Assembly (NCBI GenBank): GCA_937894055.1
Contig: CALDHQ010000299.1
Span: 1-9,964 of the forward strand
Source: an uncultured Polymorphobacter sp.
GTDB taxonomy: Bacteria; Pseudomonadota; Alphaproteobacteria; Sphingomonadales; Sphingomonadaceae
Direction: 5' to 3'
DNA length: 9,964 nt
Shown: one piece after another, positions 1-9,818 of the stretch
Position numbering within the stretch: the first letter of the stretch is position 1
Layout of the letters: every line of letters begins with the position of its first letter
Translations under genes and position numbers: made by a program
The notes under the pieces: generated by a model
What the model saw: the letters and a program-made list of their open reading frames with translations, nothing else
Databases searched by the model: none
Told to the model about the DNA's origin: nothing

Positions 1-687
1 TCCGATCTGATCCTGTCGCGGCTGTTCACCGCGCTGTTCGAAGCCGTGGTGGTGATCGTCGCGACCTCGAACCGGCCGCCGCGCGACCTCTACAAGGACG
101 GCCTCAACCGCCAGCTGTTCCTGCCGTTCATCGCGCTGATCGAAAAGCGCCTCGACGTGCTGACCTTGAACGGCCCGATCGACTACCGGCTCGACCGGCT
201 CGGCGGCATGGCGACCTATTACACGCCCAACGGCGACGCCGCGACCGCCGCGCTCAGCGAGGCGTTCTTCCGGTTGACCGACTTCCCTGTCGAAGACCGC
301 GCGCATGTGCCGACCGAAACGCTTGATGTCGGTGGCGGGCGGACGCTGCTGGTGCCCAAGGCGTTGAAGGGCGTCGCGGTGTTCAGCTTCAGCCGCTTGT
401 GCCGCAAGCCGCTCGGCGCTGCCGACTATCTGGCGATCGCGCGCCACTATCACACGGTGATTCTGGTCGGCGTGCCCAGGCTCAGCCGCGAGTTCCGCAA
501 CGAGGCGGCACGTTTCGTGACGCTGATCGACGCGCTGTACGAGCACAAGGTCAAGCTGCTCATCGCCGCCGACGCGCTGCCCCGCGACCTCTACCCCGAA
601 GGCGACGGCGCCTTCGAATTCGAACGCACCGTGTCGCGGCTGATGGAGATGCAATCGGCCGACTATCTGGCGCTCGGCCACGGCTGA
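1..687 (+). CDS. zapE: Cell division protein ZapE (AFG1-like ATPase), C-terminal part, 5' end outside the window
   Basis: ZapE/AFG1 proteins are P-loop AAA-type ATPases. Bacterial ZapE associates with the Z-ring, and the mitochondrial relatives act in protein quality control. The frame is open from base 1 and ends at TGA 685-687, leaving about 228 residues. The Walker A and B region therefore lies upstream of the window. The visible part starts in the helix before the sensor-1 strand and shows VVVIVATSNRPPRDLYKDGL followed by NRQLFLPFI, the most recognisable block of the family (sensor Asn within ATSNR). Further on, the SFSRLCRKPLGAADYLAIA stretch and the C-terminal RLMEMQSADYLALGHG also fit the family. 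A GTG at position 46 is internal, not the start. In sphingomonads I recall zapE lying close to mdh. Here an efflux cassette and a membrane gene separate them. The 32-base gap to the next gene shows no convincing terminator, so read-through into the efflux pair is possible. Confidence 0.93.
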   Translation, partial: SDLILSRLFTALFEAVVVIVATSNRPPRDLYKDGLNRQLFLPFIALIEKRLDVLTLNGPIDYRLDRLGGMATYYTPNGDAATAALSEAFFRLTDFPVEDRAHVPTETLDVGGGRTLLVPKALKGVAVFSFSRLCRKPLGAADYLAIARHYHTVILVGVPRLSREFRNEAARFVTLIDALYEHKVKLLIAADALPRDLYPEGDGAFEFERTVSRLMEMQSADYLALGHG

Positions 688-719
688 GGCTTGCGTTTCA
701 CCGCTGACGGCGCAACAGA

Positions 720-1802
720 ATGACCCAACTGAGTCAGACGCAAAACGCGTCGGCCATTGGGGACACGCCGTTGCGCCGGATCATTCTCATCATTCTCGTC
801 GCTGCAGTGCTGCTCGCCGGCATCGGTTTCGGCATCTATTGGTACACCAACGGCCGTTACCTGCAGCACACCGACAACGCCTATGTCGAAGCCGATATCG
901 CGGTCATCGCGCCGAAGATTTCGGGCTATGTCGCCAAGGTCGCGGTTACCGATAACCAGTCGGTGAAGCGCGGTGACACGCTGCTTGAACTCGACCCCGC
1001 CGACTATGGCGCGACGCGTGACCGGCTGGTGACCGAAGTGACGCGCCAGCAGGCCGCCATCGGCAGCGCCACCTCGACCGCCGCCGCGCAGGGCGCGACC
1101 ATCGCCGCCGCCGAAGCCGCGCTGGCGTCGGCGCGTGCCGAAGCCGAACGCGCCGAGGCCGACCGCAACCGCTACGAGAAATTGCTCGCCGAACGCTGGG
1201 TGCCGCGCGCCACCTATGAGCAAAAGGTCGCCGAAGCCGCCAGCCGACAGGCCGCCGTGGCGCAGGCGCAGGCCAATGTTGCTGCGGCGCGTGCCAACCG
1301 CACCGCGGCGCTGTCGGGCGAAGGCGGCGCGCGTGCAGCAAAGGCCGGCGCGACCGCAGCACTCGAATCGGCAACGCTCGATCTCGGCAACACCGTGGTG
1401 CGCGCGCCTTTCGACGGCGTCATCGGCAACCGCACCGTGCGCGTCGGGCAGTTCGTCCGCGTCGGGCAGCAGGTCATGGTGCTGGTGCCGCTGGCGTCGG
1501 TCTATGTCGTGGCGAATTTCAAGGAAACCCAGATCGGCCGGATGGTGCCGGGGCAGGTGGCGCACATCAAGGTCGATGCCTTCCCCGATGCGCAGGTCAC
1601 CGGCCGCGTGCTGTCGGTGTCGCCCGCCGCCGGCTCGCGGTTTTCGATGCTGCCGCCCGAAAACGCCACCGGCAACTTCACCAAGATCGTCCAGCGCGTG
1701 CCGGTCAAGATCGCGCTCGATCCGCTGCCCGCCGGCCTGCGGCTGGTGCCGGGCATGTCGGTCGAGGCTGAAATCGACGTGCGCGGCAAGCCGGCGAGCT
1801 GA
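720..1802 (+). CDS. HlyD/EmrA-family membrane fusion (periplasmic adaptor) protein of a multidrug efflux pump
   Basis: This 360-residue protein is the periplasmic adaptor that links an inner-membrane exporter to an outer-membrane channel. Residues 1-20 are a short cytoplasmic tail. Residues about 20-42 form one membrane anchor (IILIILVAAVLLAGIGFGIY). A biotinyl-lipoyl-like half-motif follows at 49-92 (QHTDNAYVEADIAVIAPKIS, then VKRGDTLLELD). Residues about 96-222 form a long Ala/Glu/Arg-rich coiled-coil hairpin. The second lipoyl half is at 226-250 (VVRAPFDGVIGNRTVRVGQF), and the beta-barrel begins with VYVVANFKETQ at 261-271, typical of EmrA. Length fits the family (about 350-390). ATG 720 lies just after zapE with only a weak ribosome site upstream. 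The stop TGA 1800-1802 shares its A with the next gene's ATG, so the pair should be translationally coupled. Substrates cannot be predicted. No TetR- or MarR-type regulator is next to it. It could be called emrA, but the symbol is family-level only. Confidence 0.93.
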   Translation: MTQLSQTQNASAIGDTPLRRIILIILVAAVLLAGIGFGIYWYTNGRYLQHTDNAYVEADIAVIAPKISGYVAKVAVTDNQSVKRGDTLLELDPADYGATRDRLVTEVTRQQAAIGSATSTAAAQGATIAAAEAALASARAEAERAEADRNRYEKLLAERWVPRATYEQKVAEAASRQAAVAQAQANVAAARANRTAALSGEGGARAAKAGATAALESATLDLGNTVVRAPFDGVIGNRTVRVGQFVRVGQQVMVLVPLASVYVVANFKETQIGRMVPGQVAHIKVDAFPDAQVTGRVLSVSPAAGSRFSMLPPENATGNFTKIVQRVPVKIALDPLPAGLRLVPGMSVEAEIDVRGKPAS

Positions 1803-3377
1803 TGGCGAGCGCCGCCGCCACCGCTGACGGCGACGCCCCGGTCACGCCCGACGCCACCTCGGGATTGCCGCCATGGCCGCAGCTCATCGGCTTCCTGCTG
1901 ATGGCGTTCGGCATGTTCATGGCGATCCTCGACATCCAGATTGTCTCGGCCTCGCTGACGCAGATCCAGGCCGGGCTGGCGGCATCGGCCGACGAAATCA
2001 GCTGGGTGCAGACCAGCTACCTCGTCTCCGAAGTCGTGATGATCCCGCTGTCGGGGTTTCTGGCGCGGGCGCTGTCGACGAAATGGCTGTTCGTGCTGTC
2101 GTCGGCGGGCTTCACCATCGCGTCGATCCTGTGTTCGACCGCGACGTCGATCAACGAGATGATTGTCTATCGGTCGCTGCAGGGCTTTGTCGGCGGCGCG
2201 ATGATCCCGACGATGTATTCGGCGATGTTCCTGATGTTCGGGCGCGGTCGCCAGTCGGGCGTGTCGGTGGCGGTCAGCCTGATCGTGACGATGGCGCCGA
2301 CGATCGGCCCGGCGCTCGGCGGCTGGATTTCGGAAATCGCCACCTGGCACTGGCTGTTCCTCGTCAACATCATCCCCGGCATCATCATCACCTTCGGCGT
2401 CTGGGCACTGGTCGATGTCGACCGACCCAACCTACCGCTGCTGCGCCGCATCGACCTGATCGGGCTCGTGGCGATGGCGTGCTTCCTCGGCGGGCTCGAC
2501 TATGTGCTCGAGGAAGGCGCGCGCCGCGACTGGTTTGCCGATAGCACGGTGTTCACGGTGTTCGTGGTCGCGACGGTTGCGGCGGTCATCTTCTTCTGGC
2601 GCTCGCTCACCGTCGTCGAGCCGGTGGTCAACCTCAAGGTATTTGCCAACAGCAATTTCCTGTTTGGCGGGCTGCTCGGCGCGGTCGTCGGCATCGGACT
2701 TTACGGTCTGGTCTACCTGTATCCGGTGTTTCTGGCGCGCATCGCGCTGTTGTCGAGCGGCCAGATCGGCGCGACCTTGTGGGTGACCGGACTGTCGATG
2801 CTGTTTGCTGCACCGTTCATGGGGATGCTGGCGCGGCGCAGCGACCCGCGCCGCGTGCTGCTGTTCGGCTTTCTGATGCTGGCGCTATCGACCTGGCTGA
2901 CGCGCGGCATCACCGACGAATGGCGCTTCGCGCAGCTGTTCCTGCCGCAGGTGGTGCGCGGCGTCGGGCTGATTGCCTGCCTGACCTCGATCAGCGTCAC
3001 CTCGTTCGCGACCTTGCCGATGGAATACATCAAGGATGCCGGCGGGCTGTTCACGCTGATGCGCAACATCGGCGGCGCCATCGGGCTGGCGATGATCAAC
3101 ACCATCATCCTGTGGCGCACCAATCTGCACTGGGGCCGGCTGTCGGAAAGCATCAACCCCGGTCGCCCCGAAGTGCAGGCACAGGTCGAGGCGCTGACCG
3201 CGCTGGCGACCGAAAAGGGCCTCGCCGACCCCGAAGCGGCGGCGATGCGCGAAATCGGCCATCAGGTCATGGAGCAGGCGATGGTGATGGCCTATGCCGA
3301 TTGCTTCACCGTGCTGTCGTGGTTGTTTGTCGCGTTCGCGATCGTGCCGATGTTCCTCAAGCGTCCGCCGACCTTGG

Positions 3378-3406
<29 letters not shown>
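1802..3406 (+). CDS. EmrB/QacA-type (DHA2) drug:proton antiporter, 14-TM MFS
   Basis: This 534-residue inner-membrane transporter is the proton-driven partner of the adjacent adaptor. Residues 1-26 are a low-complexity Ala/Asp/Pro cytoplasmic tail. TM1 carries the acidic motif AILDIQIVSASL (Asp44), the DHA2 counterpart of the usual LDxTIVNVAL. ISWVQTSYLVSEVV at 66-79 is the conserved TM2 entry. The antiporter motif C appears as PTIGPALGGWI at about 166-176. The sequence then alternates hydrophobic spans and short charged loops, ending in a TM span and a short tail. This is compatible with 14 spans, as is the length (EmrB proteins are about 510-540). ATG 1802 overlaps the adaptor stop in a TGATG arrangement. 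A charged loop at about 440-485 (rich in Glu, Ala and Arg) precedes the last span, as is usual for the final periplasmic loop. The 3' end overlaps the convergent gene by 29 bases. Which drugs or metabolites are exported is unknown. Confidence 0.94.
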
Positions 3407-5165
<1,759 letters not shown>

Positions 5166-5191
5166 CTAACAACTCTGGGTTTTCATCTCAA

Positions 5192-5866
5192 ATGGCAAGA
5201 AAGAAGATACCTGCAAGCACACAAGACAATGTATTAATTCGGTCGCGTCGACGTTGTTGCGTTTGTTTTGGCCTTGATCGAGATACCAAGTTGAAATCCG
5301 GTCAGATTGCCCATTTGGATCATAACAATTTAAACGACTCCGAAGAAAATTTGGCATTTCTATGTTTTCATCACCACGACGAGTACGACAGTAAGACGAG
5401 CCAACGAAAAGGCTTCACAATCGGCGAATTGAAGGCATTTCAATCTGAATTGTATGTGGCAGTTGGAAAGTCATTTACAATTGACGGACATTTCGGCTTT
5501 ATCACAGTACCACCACGTGATCCTTACGCAGGAAATTACGTGCGTGTGGGACCTAGCGACAGCGCCGTTATGACGTTAACTCCAATGCCTGATAATATTG
5601 AGGGGTATCCTCGGTATGCTGTAAGTGGTTCTGCATTGTGGGGCATGGATCGTGAGTTTGGCCCCAATATGGGGGAGTTGGAATTCATTGGCGTTGTTGA
5701 GAGTGGCAAAATATTTCACCAGTTTGACCATAGCTTTATGGATGATCCGCAGCATTCAATTCATATTGAACTTAGTGATGACACAATGTTTGTTACTGAA
5801 GAAAACTTCGTTGGCATCTACGGTATGAATGTGACTTTCGGCGGTGAGTATCGCAGGGCTACCTAG
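5192..5866 (+). CDS. HNH-nuclease-like protein with an unrelated C-terminal, probably beta-rich domain
   Basis: The 224-residue product starts with an HNH-type module. A zinc CxxC (Cys22, Cys25 in RCCVCFGLD) is followed by [12 protein letters not shown] (38-49), with His41 and His44 as the first HNH histidine region. Next come Asn53 in [11 protein letters not shown] and the second zinc/catalytic group, Cys58 with His60-62. A conserved-looking tail [20 protein letters not shown] (63-82) completes the module, which I recall as a widespread N-terminal unit on bacterial proteins with differing partners. Residues about 95-224 form a different domain, rich in alternating hydrophobic and polar residues. 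It ends in [20 protein letters not shown], reminiscent of beta-barrel domains in some exported hypothetical proteins. No signal peptide or membrane span is present. Base use is strikingly AT-rich: one row, 5281-5340, has 23 G+C of 60. There is no strong ribosome site. It lies between mdh and sucC on the same strand, with only short gaps. Nuclease activity and a defence role are inference; acquisition by transfer is likely. Confidence 0.85.
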   Translation: MARKKIPASTQDNVLIRSRRRCCVCFGLDRDTKLKSGQIAHLDHNNLNDSEENLAFLCFHHHDEYDSKTSQRKGFTIGELKAFQSELYVAVGKSFTIDGHFGFITVPPRDPYAGNYVRVGPSDSAVMTLTPMPDNIEGYPRYAVSGSALWGMDREFGPNMGELEFIGVVESGKIFHQFDHSFMDDPQHSIHIELSDDTMFVTEENFVGIYGMNVTFGGEYRRAT

Positions 5867-5884
5867 GATCGATTCGAGCATTTG

Positions 5885-5890
5885 AAAGGG
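5885..5890 (+). promoter_or_regulatory. Ribosome binding site of sucC
   Basis: AAAGGG ends five bases before the sucC ATG at 5896. It lies only about 20 bases after the stop of the HNH gene, so the foreign gene has been accommodated without removing the sucC translation signal. Confidence 0.5.
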
Positions 5891-5895
5891 TTCCC

Positions 5896-7095
5896 ATGAA
5901 CATCCACGAATACCAAGCCAAGGAATTGCTCGCCAAGTTCGGCGTGCCGATCCCCGCGGGGCATGCCGCGTTCACCGTTGACGAAGCCGTCGCCGCGGCG
6001 GGCAAGCTGCCCGGGCCGTTGTGGGTGGTCAAGTCGCAGATCCACGCCGGCGGCCGCGGCAAGGGCAAGTTCAAGGAACTGCCCGCCGATGCCAAGGGCG
6101 GTGTTCGCCTCGCCTTCTCGCTTGATGAAGTCCGTGCCCACGCCAAGGACATGCTCGGCAACACGCTGGTGACGATCCAGACCGGCGAGCACGGCAAGCA
6201 GGTCAACCGCCTGTACATCACCGACGGCGCCGACATCGAAAAGGAATTCTACCTCGCGCTGCTCGTCGACCGTGGGTCGGGCCGCATCGCACTGGTCGCC
6301 TCGACCGAAGGCGGCATGGACATCGAAACCGTCGCGCATGACACGCCCGAACGCATCCACACCTTCATCGTCGACCCCGCCGCCGGCATCCAGCCGCACC
6401 ATGGCCGCTCGGTCGCCTTCGCGCTCGGCCTGACCGGCGACCTGTACAAGCAGTGCCTGTCGGTCGTCGAGCAGATCTACAACGCATTCGTCGCCACCGA
6501 CGCCTCGCAGATCGAAATCAACCCGCTCGCCACCACCAAGGACGGCAAGCTGCTGGTGCTCGACGCCAAGGTCGGTTTCGACAGCAACGCGCTGTACCGC
6601 CACCCCGATCTCGTCGCGCTGCGCGACCTGACCGAAGAAGACCCCGCCGAAGTCGAAGCGTCGAAGTACGACCTGGCGTTCATCAAGCTCGACGGCAACA
6701 TCGGCTGCCTCGTCAACGGCGCCGGCCTCGCGATGGCGACGATGGACATCATCAAATTGAACGGCGCCGAGCCGGCGAACTTCCTCGATGTCGGCGGTGG
6801 CGCCGACAAGGAAAAGGTCACCAACGCCTTCAAGCTGATCCTCAAGGATCCGGCGGTGAAGGGCATTCTGGTCAACATCTTCGGCGGCATCATGCGCTGC
6901 GACATCATCGCCGAAGGCATCATCGCCGCGGCGAAGGAAGTGAACCTTTCGGTGCCGCTGGTCGTGCGACTTGAAGGCACCAACGTCGAACTCGGCAAGA
7001 AGATCCTCGCCGACAGCGGTCTGCCGATCATCAGCGGCGACAATCTCGGAGATGCGGCGGCCAAGATCGTCGCCGAAGTGAAGAAGGCAGCCTGA
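5896..7095 (+). CDS. sucC: Succinyl-CoA ligase (ADP/GDP-forming) beta subunit
   Basis: SucC is the nucleotide-binding subunit of succinyl-CoA synthetase, which converts succinyl-CoA, phosphate and NDP to succinate, CoA and NTP in the cytoplasm. The 399-residue length fits (E. coli SucC is 388). The N-terminus [20 protein letters not shown] is the family signature. The ATP-grasp fold is seen as [17 protein letters not shown] (41-57), where Lys44 to Lys57 form the nucleotide-contacting and glycine-rich loop. [20 protein letters not shown] (about 205-224) supplies the metal-binding Asn and Asp. The C-terminal flavodoxin-like domain has [33 protein letters not shown] and the [10 protein letters not shown] motif that contacts the alpha subunit. 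The stop is three bases before the sucD start, so the two subunits are co-translated. A 785-codon frame runs antisense across sucC and sucD, but it is a codon-bias shadow. Confidence 0.98.
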   Translation: MNIHEYQAKELLAKFGVPIPAGHAAFTVDEAVAAAGKLPGPLWVVKSQIHAGGRGKGKFKELPADAKGGVRLAFSLDEVRAHAKDMLGNTLVTIQTGEHGKQVNRLYITDGADIEKEFYLALLVDRGSGRIALVASTEGGMDIETVAHDTPERIHTFIVDPAAGIQPHHGRSVAFALGLTGDLYKQCLSVVEQIYNAFVATDASQIEINPLATTKDGKLLVLDAKVGFDSNALYRHPDLVALRDLTEEDPAEVEASKYDLAFIKLDGNIGCLVNGAGLAMATMDIIKLNGAEPANFLDVGGGADKEKVTNAFKLILKDPAVKGILVNIFGGIMRCDIIAEGIIAAAKEVNLSVPLVVRLEGTNVELGKKILADSGLPIISGDNLGDAAAKIVAEVKKAA

Positions 7096-7098
7096 CCC

Positions 7099-7974
7099 AT
7101 GAGCATTCTCGTCAACAAGAACACCAAGGTCATCTGCCAGGGCTTCACCGGCAAGCAGGGCACCTTCCATTCCGAAGCCGCCATCGCCTATGGCACCAAG
7201 ATGGTCGGCGGCGTCGCACCCGGCAAGGGTGGCACGCAGCACATCGGCCTGCCGGTGTTCGACACCGTGCTTGAAGCCAAGGACCGCACCGGCGCCGATG
7301 CGTCGGTGGTCTATGTGCCGCCGCCGTTCGCCGCGGACGCCATTCTGGAGGCCATCGCTGCCGAAATCCCGCTGATCGTCTGCATCACCGAAGGCATTCC
7401 GGTGCTCGACATGGTCAAGGTCAAGCGCGCGCTTTCGGGTTCGAAGTCGCGCCTCATCGGCCCGAACTGCCCCGGCGTGCTGACCCCGAACGAATGCAAG
7501 ATCGGCATCATGCCCGGCAACATCTTCATGAAGGGCTCGGTCGGCGTCGTGTCGCGTTCGGGCACGCTGACCTATGAAGCCGTCCACCAGACCACTGCGG
7601 TCGGCCTCGGCCAGACCTCGGCGGTCGGCATCGGCGGCGATCCGGTCAACGGCACCAACTTCATCGACATGCTCGAACTCTACCTCGCCGACCCCGAAAC
7701 CAAGTCGATCATCATGATCGGTGAAATCGGTGGCGCGGCCGAAGAAGAAGCTGCCGACTTCCTGCGCCTCAACAAGGTCAAGAAGCCGACCGTCGGTTTC
7801 ATCGCCGGCCGCACCGCACCCCCGGGTCGCCGCATGGGCCATGCCGGCGCGATCGTCGCCGGTGGCAAGGGCGGCGCCGAGGACAAGATCGACGCGATGA
7901 AGCGCGCCGGCATCCGCGTGTCGGATTCGCCCAGCGAGCTCGGCACGACGCTGCTGGCATTGCTCAACGGCTAA
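7099..7974 (+). CDS. sucD: Succinyl-CoA ligase alpha subunit
   Basis: SucD is the CoA-binding, transiently phosphorylated subunit that pairs with SucC. The 291-residue length is standard. The N-terminal Rossmann-like CoA-binding domain shows [20 protein letters not shown] (11-30) and [19 protein letters not shown] (36-54). [12 protein letters not shown] (94-105) and [12 protein letters not shown] (119-130) are hallmark blocks. The C-terminal ligase domain has [16 protein letters not shown] (151-166), IGGDPVNGT (178-186), [15 protein letters not shown] (207-221, with the glutamates that stabilise phosphohistidine) and the phosphorylated histidine His248 in [14 protein letters not shown]. All key residues are present and the protein looks functional. 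It begins three bases after the sucC stop. A purine-rich AGAAGG inside the end of sucC may serve as its ribosome site. A VOC-family gene follows after 16 bases. Confidence 0.98.
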   Translation: MSILVNKNTKVICQGFTGKQGTFHSEAAIAYGTKMVGGVAPGKGGTQHIGLPVFDTVLEAKDRTGADASVVYVPPPFAADAILEAIAAEIPLIVCITEGIPVLDMVKVKRALSGSKSRLIGPNCPGVLTPNECKIGIMPGNIFMKGSVGVVSRSGTLTYEAVHQTTAVGLGQTSAVGIGGDPVNGTNFIDMLELYLADPETKSIIMIGEIGGAAEEEAADFLRLNKVKKPTVGFIAGRTAPPGRRMGHAGAIVAGGKGGAEDKIDAMKRAGIRVSDSPSELGTTLLALLNG

Positions 7975-7976
7975 TT

Positions 7977-7982
7977 GGGGAG
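7977..7982 (+). promoter_or_regulatory. Ribosome binding site of the VOC-family gene
   Basis: GGGGAG lies in the 16-base gap after the sucD stop, eight bases before ATG 7991. It supports this small frame as a translated member of the suc transcript. Confidence 0.55.
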
Positions 7983-7990
7983 CCTCGGCG

Positions 7991-8392
7991 ATGGTGACGG
8001 TCAAGACACTCGACCACGTCAACATCCAGACGACTGCCGTCGCCGAGACCGCCCGCTTTTTCACCGACGTCCTCGAACTCAGCGCAAAGCCGCCATTTCC
8101 GGGCATGGACATGGCGGAAGTGACGTGGATGTTCGACCACGCCGACCGGCCGGTCGTCCACATCACCCGGCCCGGCGCGACCTTTGCCGAAGACGCCGAC
8201 CGGCCGCTGCGCCCCGACACCGGCGCGCTGCACCATGTCGCGTTCGAATGTGACGGCTATGACGCGATGCTGGCGCGGCTGGCCCGGCTCGGGCTGGCGT
8301 ACCGCACCCGCGACATTGCGCCGATTGGCCTGCGCCAGCTGTTCGTGCATGAACCCAATGGCGTGCTGCTCGAACTCAATTACCGCGAATAG
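7991..8392 (+). CDS. VOC-family (glyoxalase/bleomycin-resistance/dioxygenase fold) protein
   Basis: This 133-residue protein is a single vicinal-oxygen-chelate unit with two beta-alpha-beta-beta-beta repeats. The first repeat opens with VKTLDHVNIQTTAVAETARF (4-23), including His9. The second opens with GALHHVAFECDGYDAMLARL (78-97), with His82 and the usual helix after it. It closes with LFVHEPNGVLLELNY (117-131), giving Glu128. His9, His82 and Glu128 occupy the usual metal-ligand positions, with His57 (PVVHI) as a possible fourth, so a divalent-metal active site is plausible. The FVHEPNGVLLEL ending is typical of glyoxalase- and epimerase-like members. The exact substrate cannot be told: lyase, epimerase, dioxygenase and resistance functions all occur in this fold. 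Its location 16 bases after sucD with a good ribosome site suggests co-expression with TCA genes, possibly for handling a reactive or CoA-linked side product; this is inference. Confidence 0.9.
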   Translation: MVTVKTLDHVNIQTTAVAETARFFTDVLELSAKPPFPGMDMAEVTWMFDHADRPVVHITRPGATFAEDADRPLRPDTGALHHVAFECDGYDAMLARLARLGLAYRTRDIAPIGLRQLFVHEPNGVLLELNYRE

Positions 8393-8513
8393 CGCCGGGG
8401 CTGCATCCTTACCGGCGTTCCGGTCGTTAAACATAGCAGCCATGCAACAAGGCGCGGGTAGACCGCTGCGCGCCACATGGTTAATACACAAGCTGATTGC
8501 GTGCGAGTGTTGC

Positions 8514-8520
8514 AGGAAGA
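8514..8520 (+). promoter_or_regulatory. Ribosome binding site of sucA
   Basis: AGGAAGA ends seven bases before ATG 8528 and fixes the sucA start. The 135-base gap before it (8393-8527) is the longest inside the suc block. It may hold a promoter, for example around the AT-rich TTAATAC at 8481-8487, but no convincing -35 box or terminator hairpin was found. Confidence 0.55.
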
Positions 8521-8527
8521 CCGAGCG

Positions 8528-9627
8528 ATGGATTTTGAAGGCCTGTTGCCCCAAGCCGACGATGTTGCCGGCCCGAGTTGGGCGCGTCGCGACTGGCCGC
8601 CGGTACCCGCCGATGCGCTGACCAGCGCGCTCGATGCCGCGGGCATTGCACTGCCGCCCAAGGCCGCGAAAGCTGCGCCGGCGGCCGCGCCCGATGCCGA
8701 TGCGGTGCGCCGTGCCGCGCAGGATTCGATCAACGCGCTGATGCTGATCCGCACCTACCGCGTGCGCGGGCACCTTGCTGCGAACCTCGATCCGCTCGGG
8801 CTGACCAAGCGCGAGCTGCCCGCCGATTTAACGCCCGAATATCACGGCTTCGTCACCGAAGCCGACCAGAACCGCCAGGTCTTCATCGGCGGGCCGCTGG
8901 GGCTTGAATATGCCACCGTCAAGGACCTCGTCAGCATCCTGCGCGCCAACTACTGCGGCAACGTCGGCGTCGAATACATGCACATCAACGACGTCGAGGA
9001 GCGCCGCTTTCTCCAGGACAAGCTTGAAGGTCGCAACAAGGAAATCCAGTTCACCCAGAACGGCAAAAAGGCCATTCTGACCAAGATCGTCGAAGCCGAG
9101 CAGTTCGAAAAGTTCCTGGGCCGCAAATACGTCGGCACCAAGCGCTTCGGGCTCGATGGCGGTGAATCGATGATCCCGGCGATGGAGTCGATCATCAAGG
9201 TCGGCGGCAGCCTCGGCATCAACGAAATCGTCTTCGGCATGCCGCACCGCGGCCGGCTCAACATGCTCGGCAACGTCATGCAGAAGCCGTTCCGCGTCAT
9301 CTTCCACGAATTCGCCGGCGGCTCGGCCAACCCCGACGATATCGGCGGCTCGGGCGACGTCAAATACCATCTCGGCACCTCGACCGATGTCGAGATCGCC
9401 GGGCGGATGGTGCACCTCTCGCTCCAGCCGAACCCTTCGCACCTTGAGGCCGTGGACCCCGTCGTCATCGGCAAGGTGCGGGCGCGGCAGGACATGGCGG
9501 GGGATACCAAGACGCGGCACAGCGTCATGGGCATCACGCTGCATGGCGATGCTGCCTTCGCGGGCCAGGGCGTGGTGTATGAGACGCTGGCGATGAGCCA
9601 GCTCATCGGCTACCGCACCGGCGGTAC
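8528..9627 (+). CDS. sucA: 2-oxoglutarate dehydrogenase E1 component, N-terminal ~367 residues only, broken at a chimeric junction
   Basis: SucA is the thiamine-diphosphate-dependent decarboxylase of the 2-oxoglutarate dehydrogenase complex, normally about 930-950 residues. After a short N-terminus ([18 protein letters not shown]) and an Ala/Pro linker come [20 protein letters not shown], the [20 protein letters not shown] block, [32 protein letters not shown] and [15 protein letters not shown], all E1o hallmarks in order. The start of the thiamine-diphosphate motif is present ([19 protein letters not shown], His339 onward). At YRTGGT (ending at codon 367), where SucA should continue with a strand and the cofactor-binding NNQIGFTT, the frame switches to a DadA-like sequence. 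The open frame runs on to the window end (479 codons) without a stop, but the rest is not SucA. Most of the catalytic part is thus missing here. From about 9395 arginine codons change from CGC to CGG, and this part may come from another organism's sucA. ATG 8528 follows a good ribosome site. Confidence 0.9.
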
Positions 9628-9818
9628 GCTGCAACTCTTTCGCACGGCCGCGCAAGTCGCCGCCGCGAAGTTGGACATCGAAGTGCTGCAGGCATGCGGC
9701 GTCGACTACGAGCTGCTGGACGACGCGGGTGTCGCGCGGGTGGAGCCGGCTTTGGCGCATGCGGCGAGCCCCTTGGCCGGAGGCTTGCGCCTACCCGGCG
9801 ACGAAACCGGCGACTGCC
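9614..9818 (+). pseudogene. dadA: Internal fragment of D-amino-acid dehydrogenase small subunit (DadA), joined in frame after SucA
   Basis: DadA is an FAD-dependent, membrane-associated enzyme that oxidatively deaminates D-amino acids, typically D-alanine, and is about 410-430 residues long. Only an internal piece of about 65 residues is present, without start, FAD glycine motif or C-terminus. The match I recognise is [20 protein letters not shown], then [20 protein letters not shown], then VEPALAH and the very characteristic [13 protein letters not shown]. These correspond to the region after the N-terminal FAD domain, and the closest remembered relatives are betaproteobacterial. The left edge lies in sequence shared with SucA (9614-9627). 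The right edge is at about 9800-9818, after which the reading frame becomes meaningless and the opposite strand becomes coding. It is in frame with SucA, but a real fusion is unlikely because both partners are interrupted mid-domain. The identification is from memory of the family, not a search. Confidence 0.72.

Noticed and set aside
663..2350. Long antisense frames (300 and 282 codons) across the efflux pair
   Set aside because: They are Arg/His/Gly/Asp-rich shadow translations of a high-GC coding strand. The sense frames carry clear EmrA and EmrB motifs.
5166..5895. Mobile-element ends or target-site duplications flanking the HNH gene
   Set aside because: I compared the two short gaps (5166-5191 and 5867-5895) and found no shared direct repeat or inverted terminal repeat. 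The ACTAACTAAC at 5161-5170 is only a local tandem at the mdh stop.
5863..8220. A 785-codon open frame antisense to sucC and sucD
   Set aside because: Both sense genes share one frame and use codons that rarely give stops when read backwards. The predicted protein is an Asp/Arg/Val/Gly-rich sequence without recognisable domains, while sucC and sucD are unmistakable.
8393..8527. A riboswitch, small RNA or terminator before sucA
   Set aside because: I found no stable hairpin followed by a T-run and no recognisable conserved RNA motif in this 135-base gap.
8828..9760. A 310-codon antisense frame over sucA and the DadA fragment
   Set aside because: It crosses the SucA-DadA junction and has no family features. 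It is a codon-bias shadow.
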